Of a DNA stretch of 24,145 bases, positions 15,059 to 21,199 are shown one piece after another (within the stretch, counting starts at the first letter, position 1; each line of letters starts with the position of its first letter). The position numbers and the translations under genes were made by a program. The notes beneath the pieces are model-generated. The model was given only the letters and a program-made list of their open reading frames with translations. It searched no databases and had not been told where the DNA came from. Source of the DNA: a virus; IMG/VR virus record IMGVR_UViG_3300035670_004551, positions 1 to 24,145 of that record; one strand, 5' to 3'.

Positions 15059-15215
15059 ACTATATGAAAATAAAGCATATCTTACTAAAAGATACGCGGT
15101 GGAGAAGAAAAGTCTTGAAGAAATTGCAAAAGAATGTGGCGTAAGCCATCAGACTATCTATAGATATCTGGCTAAGTTTGGATTAATTAGAGACCAAAGG
15201 AAGTTAAAAAGATGA
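15051..15215 (+). CDS. 54-residue helix-turn-helix protein
   Basis: This small gene runs from an ATG inside the RuvC-like gene to a TGA overlapping the next ATG (ATGA). The product is basic and reads as one HTH: SLEEIAKECGVSHQTIYRYLAKFGLI, with the typical A-x-x-x-G-V-S turn and a recognition helix, like the DNA-binding part of Hin/Tn3-type recombinases and many transposase N-termini. With no catalytic domain it could be a small DNA-binding regulator. Coupling on both sides and the clear motif support it as a real gene. Confidence 0.75.
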   Translation: MAKLYENKAYLTKRYAVEKKSLEEIAKECGVSHQTIYRYLAKFGLIRDQRKLKR

Positions 15216-15541
15216 TAGAAGTAGAATACGATGAAATGTTCAGAACTACTAATCCTAATGCTAGGTTCAATCCAATCAATCAGACAGAGAGAGCCATTCT
15301 AGATGAATGCAATAGGCTTGCCAATATGCTCATAGAAAAGAATCGTGCGTATGGAAACTCTGCCTTAGAGCCTGTCAGAGTATTTTCTAATTCAGATAAC
15401 ATTGAGCAATTAAATGTCAGGATTGACGATAAATTATCTAGAAGGATGCGCGGAGGAGAATATCGGGGCGACAACGATCTTGACGACCTGATGGGTTATC
15501 TGGTATTATTGAGTATTGCACAAAAGGAGACATGGAAGTAA
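15212..15541 (+). CDS. DUF1599-like nucleotide metabolism protein
   Basis: The 109-residue product has L-I-E-K-N-R-A-Y-G-N-S (about residues 40-50), then V-F-S-x-S-D-x-x-E-Q-L, R-I-D-D-K-L-S-R, and a closing D-L-x-D-L-x-G-Y-L-V-L-L. This order is that of the DUF1599/nucleotide-modification-associated family, related to all-alpha NTP pyrophosphatases and common in phages. The acidic set could bind metal, but the reaction is not known. It overlaps the HTH gene by four bases and the zinc-ribbon gene by one (TAATG). Confidence 0.7.
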   Translation: MIEVEYDEMFRTTNPNARFNPINQTERAILDECNRLANMLIEKNRAYGNSALEPVRVFSNSDNIEQLNVRIDDKLSRRMRGGEYRGDNDLDDLMGYLVLLSIAQKETWK

Positions 15542-15717
15542 TGCCGTTATACACCTTTACATGCATTGAGTGTGACAAGTCGCATGAAATGCTTTTGAAG
15601 ATGGAAGAAAGAGACAATGCTATCTGCCCCGACTGTGGATTAAGATTGGTGAGAAGTATTGATTCACCAGGAATGGTTTGGGCTCCCACCCGTGGTGGAA
15701 GTGGATTCGCCACATAA
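15541..15717 (+). CDS. FmdB-type zinc ribbon protein
   Basis: The 58-residue product begins M-P-L-Y-T-F-x-C and has C8-x2-C11 and C29-x2-C32, then a Gly/Ser-rich end (RGGSGFAT). That is the FmdB/CxxC-CxxC-SSSS regulatory zinc-ribbon pattern. The ATG at 15541 is chosen because family members start M-P, because it overlaps the previous stop, and because AAAGGAG lies about 11 bases before it. An ATG at 15532 is too close to that site. Its job in phages is unknown; regulation is presumed from the family name only. Confidence 0.8.
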   Translation: MPLYTFTCIECDKSHEMLLKMEERDNAICPDCGLRLVRSIDSPGMVWAPTRGGSGFAT

Positions 15718-15729
15718 CAAAGGAGAGTC

Positions 15730-16032
15730 ATGTCTAGAAAAAGGGTTAGTGATTCTGAAGAGCAGCCGTCCTACAAAGTAAATCCAGATATATCAGTATT
15801 TTATGAACTTAAGTTTGGAAAGAATATCATTAAGCCAGGAGATTCGCTAAAATTTAAAGATGTTCGTGGATCTTTCAGATTTATTAGACTTGCTCACAAT
15901 GTTAAGAAGGACGTTACTTGGATAGATTGCTACTCTCCAACCACAGGAGAGTATCGTTCGTTCTATGTGGAAAAACTTAAAGGTGTCGTCCACGCAAAGA
16001 AAAGTATTAGGAAGAAGATGAATGTCAACTGA
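15730..16032 (+). CDS. Small basic beta-rich protein, unknown function
   Basis: The 100-residue product has a good ribosome site (AAAGGAGAG). It reads as a compact beta barrel: strands FYELKFGK, GDSLKFKDV, SFRFIRLAHN, TWIDCYS, YRSFYVEKLKGVV, with Lys/Arg-rich ends. SH3-like folds look this way. It lies directly before the small terminase subunit and overlaps it by 11 bases, so a DNA packaging or late regulator role is possible. I do not recognise the family. Confidence 0.65.
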   Translation: MSRKRVSDSEEQPSYKVNPDISVFYELKFGKNIIKPGDSLKFKDVRGSFRFIRLAHNVKKDVTWIDCYSPTTGEYRSFYVEKLKGVVHAKKSIRKKMNVN

Positions 16033-16540
16033 TGTAGTCCTTGCAGAGCGTTGGGAAAAAATTAATAAGGTGGTAGATGTATTCCTTAAGGGGACAACTA
16101 ACCCTGCCGCGATTGCAAGAGCAACTGGATTTAAACGGGCGGAGGTCCAGGAGTATCTTGATGAATGGCGATCAGTCATTCAGAGTGACAGACAAATTCA
16201 AATGCGAGCAAGGGAGGCCCTATCTGGGGCCGACCGACACTACTCTATGTTGATTGAGGAGGGCTGGGATGTTATTAATCAGTCTGGCGCAGTTGGAGAT
16301 CTGGGCAAGAAGACTGCTGGCATTAAAATTGTTGCCGATATTCAGCAAAAACAAATAGACATGCTCCAAAAGGCTGGCCTTATTGAGGACAGCGAAATTG
16401 CCCAGCAGATCATTGAGACTGAGCGTAAGCAAGAAATCTTAGTGAAGATTCTTAAGCAAGTCGTGGCGGACTGTGACCATTGCAAGCGAGAAGTATTCAG
16501 GCGGCTGGAGGAAGTCACGGGTAAGGCAGAAGGCTTCTAA
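16022..16540 (+). CDS. terS: Terminase small subunit (putative)
   Basis: The 172-residue product has an N-terminal helix-turn-helix (VDVFLKGTTNPAAIARATG, then FKRAEVQEYLDEW; residues about 17-50), followed by long helices that could form the central oligomer domain. A short Cys pair (C-D-H-C, near 151-154) with R/E-rich helices forms the C-terminus that would touch the large subunit. Small terminase subunits recognise the packaging site and feed the large subunit. The evidence is the layout plus direct coupling: its TAA overlaps the ATG of the large subunit. The sequence itself is divergent. Confidence 0.75.
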   Translation: MSTDVVLAERWEKINKVVDVFLKGTTNPAAIARATGFKRAEVQEYLDEWRSVIQSDRQIQMRAREALSGADRHYSMLIEEGWDVINQSGAVGDLGKKTAGIKIVADIQQKQIDMLQKAGLIEDSEIAQQIIETERKQEILVKILKQVVADCDHCKREVFRRLEEVTGKAEGF

Positions 16541-18318
16541 TGTTTGATGATTTTATATCGGCTCTGGAGGAAGACGAGTTTGAAGAGCATCCTGTAAACA
16601 TTGAAGAATTTGTGACAAATGAGGACTATCTCCACCTGCCTCCTCTCTCAGAATTTCAATACCAGGCAATTAAAGCAATGACGCAGGTATACAAAAAAGA
16701 TACCTTGATTAAATTGTATGGAGAAGAAGAGGGCATAAAAAGAAGCCGTCAGACTTGCAACGAAGTAATTCTTCAACTTGGCAAGGGAAGCGGGAAAGAT
16801 TACATTTCTACCATCTCTGTCACCTATCTCGTCTATCTTCTTCTGTGTCTTAAAGACCCCGCCAAATATTTTGGAAAGCCCCCTGGCGATTCAATCGATA
16901 TTATTAATATTGCTATCAACTCTGAGCAGGCAAAAAATGTATTCTTCAAAGGTTTTCGTAAAAGAATTGAAGACTCTCCATGGTTTGTTGGAAAATACAA
17001 TATCACCGCCCAAAGCGTGTCTTTTGATAAATCTATTACATGCCACTCAGGTCACTCAGAACGGGAGTCCTGGGAGGGATATAACGTTATCTGTGTGATT
17101 CTTGACGAGATATCTGGATTCAGCACCGTATCTACTAGTGGAAATGAACAGGCAAAAACTGGTCAGGCGATCTATGATATGTATAGAGCCTCTGTCGATT
17201 CACGATTTCCAGATGTTGGCAAGGTGGTCCTACTTTCCTTCCCGCGATACCGCGACGACTTTATTCAGCAAAGATACAATGCTGTTATTGCAGACAAAGA
17301 CGTAATCATCAGATCTCATACCTTCAAACTTGATGATGAGTTAGATGGTGTAAAAGAAAATGAATTCACTATTGAGTGGGAAGAAGACCAAATAAATGCT
17401 TATAAATATCCTAAAGTTTTTGCATTAAAGAGGCCAACCTGGGAAGTAAACCCTACTAGATCGATTAATGATTTTAAGATTACTTTTTATAATAATCCAG
17501 TAGATGCTCTGGGTAGATTTGCATGTATGCCACCAGATGCCGTGGACGCATTCTTTAAATCAAAAGAGAAGATTCTTGCGTGCTTTAATCAGCCAATTAA
17601 TGGTGTTGATGACGACGGTAGGTTTAAAGATTGGTTTATCCCACAGGACAATAAAGAATACTATGTGCATGTCGATCTTGCTCAAAAGCATGATCATTGT
17701 GCAGTAGCCATGTCTCACGTTGACAGATGGGTGCATCTTAAAAGTTTTATGGGGCATAATGTTGTCAGCCCGATTGTTGTAGTGGATTGTGTAAGATGGT
17801 GGACGCCAACGGCAGATAAGTCCGTTGATTTTTCTGAAGTAAAACAATTTATTGTTGATCTGAGATCACGAGGATTTAATATTAAGAAGGTCACCTTCGA
17901 CCGATGGAACTCACATGATATTATGACGGAACTTAAAATGATCGGAATACAAACAGAGACTTTATCTGTAGCCAAAAAACACTATGATGATATGGCTATG
18001 CTTGTTGGAGAAGAAAGAATCATCGGACCTAGCATTAAACTTCTTACCGACGAATTGTTGCAGTTGAGAATTATTCGTGATAAGGTAGATCACCCAAGAA
18101 AGGGTAGCAAAGACCTTTCAGATGCCGTATGTGGCTCTATCTATAACTCTATATCTAATACTAGAAAAGAATCTGAGGAAATAGAGATAGAGGTCCATAC
18201 ATATAAACAATTTATTCGTGACCAAAGGGAAGAAGAGGCCAAGAGAAATGTTATTCAGCCTCCCGTTAGCGGTCAGAACAACATCGATGATTATATCCAA
18301 TCTATAGGGATGGTTTAA
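16540..18318 (+). CDS. terL: Terminase large subunit
   Basis: The 592-residue product has the terminase ATPase with a Walker A loop G81-K-G-S-G-K86-D and Walker B I-L-D189-E190. The RNase H-like nuclease has D379 (HVDLAQKHD), D454 (TFDRWNS) and D528 (LSDAVCG). It would drive DNA into the prohead and make the end cuts. The first 80 residues are acidic and may bind the portal or small subunit. It follows the small subunit with a one-base overlap and is itself followed after one base by the next gene, so a packaging operon is clear. Several alternate-frame ORFs inside it are shadows. Confidence 0.94.
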   Translation: MFDDFISALEEDEFEEHPVNIEEFVTNEDYLHLPPLSEFQYQAIKAMTQVYKKDTLIKLYGEEEGIKRSRQTCNEVILQLGKGSGKDYISTISVTYLVYLLLCLKDPAKYFGKPPGDSIDIINIAINSEQAKNVFFKGFRKRIEDSPWFVGKYNITAQSVSFDKSITCHSGHSERESWEGYNVICVILDEISGFSTVSTSGNEQAKTGQAIYDMYRASVDSRFPDVGKVVLLSFPRYRDDFIQQRYNAVIADKDVIIRSHTFKLDDELDGVKENEFTIEWEEDQINAYKYPKVFALKRPTWEVNPTRSINDFKITFYNNPVDALGRFACMPPDAVDAFFKSKEKILACFNQPINGVDDDGRFKDWFIPQDNKEYYVHVDLAQKHDHCAVAMSHVDRWVHLKSFMGHNVVSPIVVVDCVRWWTPTADKSVDFSEVKQFIVDLRSRGFNIKKVTFDRWNSHDIMTELKMIGIQTETLSVAKKHYDDMAMLVGEERIIGPSIKLLTDELLQLRIIRDKVDHPRKGSKDLSDAVCGSIYNSISNTRKESEEIEIEVHTYKQFIRDQREEEAKRNVIQPPVSGQNNIDDYIQSIGMV

Positions 18319-18319
18319 C

Positions 18320-18700
18320 ATGGATATGAACGAGGAACTTATTCAGATAATGCTTGAGCGGGGCTACGTTGAGGTGGTAGGATATAATCCTGTTGGAGAT
18401 CCAATCTACAAGGTTACCGAATTGTTCTATGAAGAACAGCAAGAACTTGTAGAATGGATGCGGCAGATGGACTCAGATATACTGAATTCACTATGGTTCA
18501 AAGGCTTTATTGATTTAAAGATGGACGAGGATGGAAACGCCTTCATCTATCTTACCGATAAATCAGAAGACTGGCTAGACGCAGAAGAACTTACTGAGGA
18601 CGAAAAATCAATGATGTATCTCATCTATAGTACAGGAGCCTACAATGGAGGAAAATGGAATGGCGGATTCCCCGACGCAGGATACAAGGAACGTGATTGA
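18320..18700 (+). CDS. Acidic protein after the terminase, unknown function
   Basis: The 126-residue product is acidic and appears to combine a small winged-helix-like start (LIQIMLERGYVEVVGYNPVGDPIYKVT) with helices carrying D-x-D-E-D-G-N and E-L-T-E-D-E-K. Similar arrangements occur in regulators, but no function can be assigned. The ATG follows the terminase stop by one base; a second ATG two codons on is possible. It overlaps the methyltransferase gene by about 40 bases. Confidence 0.6.
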   Translation: MDMNEELIQIMLERGYVEVVGYNPVGDPIYKVTELFYEEQQELVEWMRQMDSDILNSLWFKGFIDLKMDEDGNAFIYLTDKSEDWLDAEELTEDEKSMMYLIYSTGAYNGGKWNGGFPDAGYKERD

Positions 18701-19205
18701 TTACTACAAAGAGTGGGAAAATGATCAGATTAAGGCAGACTTAGATACTAAGCGCCTTCCATTTGTTGTGGGCTTCGAAAATGTATCTGGTGACTTTAAC
18801 AAAGCCTCTGGAATTAGAAACAGTAATGCATTTCTTGCAAAAGAATCTTGGATTATTGGAAATAAAAGGTGGGACCGCCGTGGAGCGGTGGGTACACAGA
18901 ATTATATCCATCTGAAATATGCCCCCTCACTAGATCATATTTATCTTAATGAGCCTCACATCAGAGATATGCGTTGGGTGGCGGTAGATAATGTTCCAGG
19001 TGCTACCCCCATTACTGAATATGAATGGAATCCAAACACCTTTATGATCTTCGGAGAAGAGGCCAGAGGAGTTAGTCCAATGGGTCTAGGGATGGCAGAT
19101 GATGTCGTAATGATTCCACAACTTGGTAGTGTAAGAAGCCTGAACGTGAGTGTTGCTAGCGGGATCATAATGTATGATTACGCGACAAAACTTGGAATGC
19201 TATAA
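18660..19205 (+). CDS. SPOUT-class RNA 2'-O-methyltransferase (TrmH/SpoU family)
   Basis: The 181-residue product carries the three SpoU motifs in order. Motif 1 is F-E-N-V-S-G-D-F-N47-x-x-x-G-I-R53 (38-53). Motif 2 is M-I-F-G-E-E-A-R-G-V-S-P (129-140). Motif 3 is I-P-x-x-G-S-x-x-S160-L-N162-V-S-V-A (152-166). Together they build the deep trefoil knot that binds S-adenosylmethionine. Family members methylate 2'-OH groups of tRNA or rRNA. It has no N-terminal RNA-binding extension, like minimal TrmH/TrmL proteins. The ATG at 18660 is preferred because GGAGG lies seven bases before it; 18645 is also possible. A tRNA gene lies 600 bases downstream, so tRNA is a possible substrate. Its end supplies a TATAAT for the next gene. 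Confidence 0.82.
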   Translation: MADSPTQDTRNVIDYYKEWENDQIKADLDTKRLPFVVGFENVSGDFNKASGIRNSNAFLAKESWIIGNKRWDRRGAVGTQNYIHLKYAPSLDHIYLNEPHIRDMRWVAVDNVPGATPITEYEWNPNTFMIFGEEARGVSPMGLGMADDVVMIPQLGSVRSLNVSVASGIIMYDYATKLGML

Positions 19206-19206
19206 T
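19201..19206 (+). promoter_or_regulatory. Candidate leaderless promoter -10 (TATAAT) before the ATG at 19212
   Basis: The hexamer spans the end and stop codon of the methyltransferase gene and ends six bases before the A of the next ATG, with no ribosome site between. This is the same spacing as the candidate at 5915. The -35 region is weak (TTACGC at 19178). Confidence 0.4.
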
Positions 19207-19211
19207 TAGTC

Positions 19212-19346
19212 ATGGAAGTATGCTCATTTTGTGGAAAAAAGGCCGAATGGTCTGGATCTAGAAAAACAACAATGCTATATCTTTGCGATATACATTTTAG
19301 AGCCTATTACATAAATTTTTCAGATTGGAAGAAAATAGATGGCTGA
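19212..19346 (+). CDS. 44-residue zinc-finger microprotein
   Basis: The product has C4-x2-C7 and C25-x2-H28 with a basic middle, the layout of a small zinc finger, then an aromatic tail (AYYINFSDWKK). It starts right after a TATAAT and ends inside the next gene (overlap of eight bases), which supports a real gene. Its small size makes an adaptor or regulator role more likely than an enzyme; no family is recognised. Confidence 0.55.
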   Translation: MEVCSFCGKKAEWSGSRKTTMLYLCDIHFRAYYINFSDWKKIDG

Positions 19347-19713
19347 ATCATATGTTCCAACAGACTCTATGGCTTCTAACGCTCGTCGCGGGCTTGCCCT
19401 AAGAGATGAATTTAATCGTGGTGGTACGGCGGTAGGAATCGCACGGGCAAGAGATATTGCCAATAAAAAGAATTTAAGTGAATCTACTGTGCTAAGAATG
19501 CACTCATTTTTTAGCCGCCACGCCGTTGATAAAAAGGGTAAAGGCTGGCGTCAAGGAGAAGAGGGATATCCCTCTAATGGTCTTATTGCATGGTTGTTGT
19601 GGGGCGGTGACTCAGGTAGATCCTGGGCGGAATCAAAAAGAAATGCAATCATGAGAAGGAGAGAGCAGTCTAGCAAAATGTGGAAAGGTACTGCTTTCGA
19701 TATAACCGAATAG
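19339..19713 (+). CDS. Conserved phage domain protein (PT-x-x-MA...GGT...WLLWGGDSG type)
   Basis: The 124-residue product has P-T-D-S-M-A-x-N-A-R-R-G-L near the start, then F-N-R-G-G-T-A-V-G-I-A-R-A-R-D, S-x-x-x-V-x-R-M-x-S-F-F-x-R-H, and P-S-N-G-L-I-A-W-L-L-W-G-G-D-S-G. From memory this block recurs in phage proteins around the portal and capsid maturation protease, sometimes fused to them. Here it is a separate gene. It is helical and basic; its biochemical function is unknown to me. It overlaps the zinc-finger gene. Its stop codon falls within the left arm of the stem at 19710. Confidence 0.65.
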   Translation: MAESYVPTDSMASNARRGLALRDEFNRGGTAVGIARARDIANKKNLSESTVLRMHSFFSRHAVDKKGKGWRQGEEGYPSNGLIAWLLWGGDSGRSWAESKRNAIMRRREQSSKMWKGTAFDITE

Positions 19714-19823
19714 ACCCCGATGTGCCAGCAATGCCGAGTTACGCGGTTGATTCCAGTATGAAGTTAGTCAAACGTGCAGATAACCTTGGGATGGTGTAGT
19801 TACCCGCTGGCACATCGGTCTAT
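19710..19823 (+). ncRNA. Stem-closed structured RNA candidate directly before tRNA-Asn
   Basis: An inverted repeat (19710-19729 with 19806-19823) pairs over 18 bases, its core GATGTGCCAGC/GCTGGCACATC being perfect, with one two-base CC bulge. It encloses 76 bases. Inside, 19740-19750 can pair with 19768-19778 with two mismatches and one G-U pair. A second small hairpin GGT/ACC can form at 19793-19804. The closing stem ends at the first base of tRNA-Asn. No ORF of note fills the interval and no U-run follows, so it does not look like an ordinary terminator. It may be processed away from the tRNA by RNase P. Its class is unknown; it is not a tRNA that I can fold. Confidence 0.5.
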
Positions 19824-19894
19824 GGTCTGTGGCGCAATGGCAGCGCAATCGGCTGTTAACCGATGGGTTGTAGGTTCGAATCCTACCAGGCCAG
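19823..19894 (+). tRNA. tRNA-Asn (anticodon GUU)
   Basis: A full cloverleaf folds: acceptor TGGTCTG (19823-19829) pairs with CAGGCCA (19887-19893), and discriminator G is at 19894. The D arm is GCGC/GCGC with the loop AATGGCA. The anticodon arm is ATCGG/CCGAT with the loop CTGTTAA (anticodon GTT). The variable loop is GGGTT and the T arm is GTAGG/CCTAC with the loop TTCGAAT. It is 72 nucleotides and CCA is not encoded. AAC and AAT codons are frequent in these AT-rich genes, so an extra tRNA-Asn would help late translation. No integrase or duplicated attachment core was seen to suggest an att site here. Confidence 0.93.
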
Positions 19895-19895
19895 C

Positions 19896-20069
19896 ATGGA
19901 AATGCATTCAGACGGCGAATGTCAAAAATATTGGCGAGATAGATTCTCAGAACAAATAGAGGAATGCATTGAAACTCCTTTTTCAGAAGGTTATTCTTCT
20001 GAGGCGGAATGGTTTAAGCAAGGTCTTAGGTATGCCATGATGATTATTCGTTGGGACTATGATGAGTGA
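19896..20069 (+). CDS. 57-residue protein starting just after the tRNA
   Basis: The ATG lies two bases after the last base of the tRNA, with a second ATG two codons on. The frame runs on upstream through the tRNA, but a start there is implausible. The product (EMHSDGECQKYWRDRFSEQ and on) is acidic and helical with two Cys. No ribosome site precedes it apart from AGG within the tRNA 3' end. If the tRNA is trimmed off, the mRNA would become nearly leaderless. It is unrecognised. Confidence 0.45.
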   Translation: MEMHSDGECQKYWRDRFSEQIEECIETPFSEGYSSEAEWFKQGLRYAMMIIRWDYDE

Positions 20070-20095
20070 GACTGCTCACAAGAAGCCTTTAAAAT

Positions 20096-20124
20096 TTGAC
20101 CATTTACGGATACCCTGATAAGAT
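20096..20124 (+). promoter_or_regulatory. Promoter (-35 TTGACC, -10 TAAGAT, 17-bp spacing)
   Basis: A near-consensus pair lies 28 bases before the ATG at 20153, with AAGGAGG as ribosome site. GATAC (20109-20113) and GTATC (20129-20133) form a weak dyad centred on the -10, as seen more strongly at two other promoters here. Confidence 0.6.
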
Positions 20125-20152
20125 AAAAGTATCAACCCACAAGGAGGATATA

Positions 20153-20311
20153 ATGAAAGCATTAGGAAATTATTTTGCAGAAATGTTTAGGTCAGCCACA
20201 AGCGGACCCTTTACAATTCAGTCAGAATGGGAAAAGGCTAGGAGAGATGCTTCTAGATTTGGACCATCACATGTTGCAGAGATTGATGCCATCTTTTCAC
20301 GACAGGCATAA
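20153..20311 (+). CDS. 52-residue protein, unknown function
   Basis: The start is set by AAGGAGGATATA just before the ATG; an upstream TTG in frame belongs to the -35 hexamer and is not used. The product is helical with the sequence GNYFAEMFRSAT, then SEWEKARRDASRFG and a C-terminal helix. It has no cysteine or signal. It has its own promoter and strong ribosome site, so it is probably well expressed; the role is unknown. Confidence 0.65.
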   Translation: MKALGNYFAEMFRSATSGPFTIQSEWEKARRDASRFGPSHVAEIDAIFSRQA

Positions 20312-20314
20312 TCA

Positions 20315-20343
20315 TTGACACCCGCCCACGATTACTATATTAT
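20315..20343 (+). promoter_or_regulatory. Strong promoter of the lipoprotein gene (TTGACA, 17 bp, TATTAT)
   Basis: A consensus -35 TTGACA (20315-20320) and TATTAT (20338-20343) are exactly 17 bases apart, in a 69-base gap. It is the best promoter in the window. The -10 is the centre of a palindrome (20324-20355). Confidence 0.72.
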
Positions 20344-20355
20344 AGTGTCGTGGGC
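20324..20355. repeat. 32-bp palindrome over the -10 of the lipoprotein promoter
   Basis: Outer arms GCCCACGA and TCGTGGGC are perfect, and inside them ACTATA and TATAGT also pair around one T. The centre is at 20339.5, on the -10 hexamer. This can serve as an operator for a dimeric repressor. A hairpin of the transcript is less likely, as the start near 20350 would omit the left arm. Confidence 0.65.
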
Positions 20356-20380
20356 AAGTCATTTATAGAAAAGGATTAAT

Positions 20381-20767
20381 ATGAAGAATATTATTATTGC
20401 CGTCGCTATTTCTGCGGTGGCATTGGTAGGCTGTACATCACAATCAGAGCCAGCGCCGACAGTAACAATTACCGAGCAGGCACCAGCGCCCAGCGCCGAT
20501 GATGGGGTGTCTGTAAATTCCCAAAAGTTTGTAGAATTTGTTAGACAGAATGGCGGAATCTATGGGGAAATCGCCAATGAATCCGATCTAATCGGTCTAG
20601 GCAACACTATATGCAAAGGCTTTGCTGGAGGCCTTTCTGAAGATGAGATTGCTGAAGTTTTGGCCGAAGCCCTAATCAATAATAATATGGGCAATGATGA
20701 CGGTGCTAAGTTTGGTGCGGCGCTTATTGTTGGTGCTAGAACATATTTGTGTGTTGTGACCTTTTAA
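20381..20767 (+). CDS. Lipoprotein with DUF732-like domain
   Basis: The 128-residue product has a short Lys-Asn start, a hydrophobic helix (IIIAVAISAVALVGC) and the lipobox L15-V-G-C18, so it should be exported and lipid-anchored after C18. Next is a Pro/Ala/Thr/Glu linker to about 42. A folded domain follows with F-V-E-F-V-R, D-L-I-x-L-G-N-T-I-C78, G-L-S-E-D-E-I and, at the end, A-R-T-Y-L-C124. The paired cysteines and D-L-I-x-L-G-x-x-x-C fit the DUF732 family of mycobacteria and relatives. Phage lipoproteins of this sort often block superinfection by binding an entry factor; here that is an inference. It has its own strong promoter and palindrome, a hint of early or separate control. Confidence 0.78.
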   Translation: MKNIIIAVAISAVALVGCTSQSEPAPTVTITEQAPAPSADDGVSVNSQKFVEFVRQNGGIYGEIANESDLIGLGNTICKGFAGGLSEDEIAEVLAEALINNNMGNDDGAKFGAALIVGARTYLCVVTF

Positions 20768-20889
20768 TGTCATACTTTACATTCTACTGCTTAGTAAAAT
20801 CGGGCGGCGGGTATGTGATGAGGCCACACATAAATATATACAACAACATGGTAGAAATTATCAAATGGGATAAGAATGTATACATATAG
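20767..20889 (+). CDS. 40-residue overlapping ORF between lipoprotein and nuclease
   Basis: An ATG overlapping the lipoprotein stop (TAATG) opens a 40-codon frame ending 14 bases inside the nuclease gene. The translation (MSYFTFYCLVKSGGGYV and on) has an aromatic strand-rich start and no membrane segment. Coupling at both ends supports it, but it has no ribosome site or recognisable motif. It is the only coding content of this 108-base stretch. Confidence 0.4.
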   Translation: MSYFTFYCLVKSGGGYVMRPHINIYNNMVEIIKWDKNVYI

Positions 20890-21199
20890 TGCAGAAGTTA
20901 TTCGTGTGGTCGATGGAGACACAATAGATCTTAATATTGATCTTGGATTTCATGTAAAGATTACTAAAAGAATTCGACTCTCTCTTATTGATGCACCTGA
21001 AAGATTTACTGAGTTAGGTAAAAGGTCAACAGAGTTTTTATCAAAAACTTTACCCGTTGGTTGTACTGTAACTGTAAAAACTCAATTGGATAAAGATGAT
21101 AAATATGGCAGAGTCTTGGGAGAAATATTTACTACCGATCAAATATCTAGTATTAATAAATTAATGATTGATAGTGGCCACGCTGAGTATTATAAATAA
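20876..21199 (+). CDS. Small staphylococcal-nuclease-like (SNase) protein
   Basis: The 107-residue product has the SNase OB-fold active-site pattern: V-V-D13-G-D15-T, R34-L-S-L-I-D39-A-P-E42 and D-K-Y-G-R79. These correspond to the calcium-binding Asp residues, the catalytic Arg-Glu pair and the second Arg of micrococcal nuclease, so phosphodiesterase activity is likely. It has no signal peptide, so it acts inside the cell, perhaps degrading host DNA or RNA. It is shorter than the mature staphylococcal enzyme (about 149 residues), missing the last helix region. Its ATG lies in the tail of the 40-residue ORF without a clear ribosome site. Confidence 0.85.
   Translation: MYTYSAEVIRVVDGDTIDLNIDLGFHVKITKRIRLSLIDAPERFTELGKRSTEFLSKTLPVGCTVTVKTQLDKDDKYGRVLGEIFTTDQISSINKLMIDSGHAEYYK

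Noticed and set aside
16778-17305. Two alternate-frame + strand ORFs inside the large terminase gene
   Set aside because: The terminase frame has all its motifs across this stretch, and the alternate translations are low complexity without starts or motifs.
19714-19822. A second tRNA upstream of tRNA-Asn
   Set aside because: GGTTGATTCC and GATGGTGTAGTT look like T- and D-arm pieces, but no cloverleaf with a matching acceptor stem can be folded.
19823-19894. tRNA-Asn as a prophage attachment site
   Set aside because: No integrase gene and no direct repeat of the tRNA 3' end was seen in the window.
20062-20118. 18-codon ORF before the promoter at 20096
   Set aside because: It is too short, has no motif, and covers the -35 and spacer of a good promoter.
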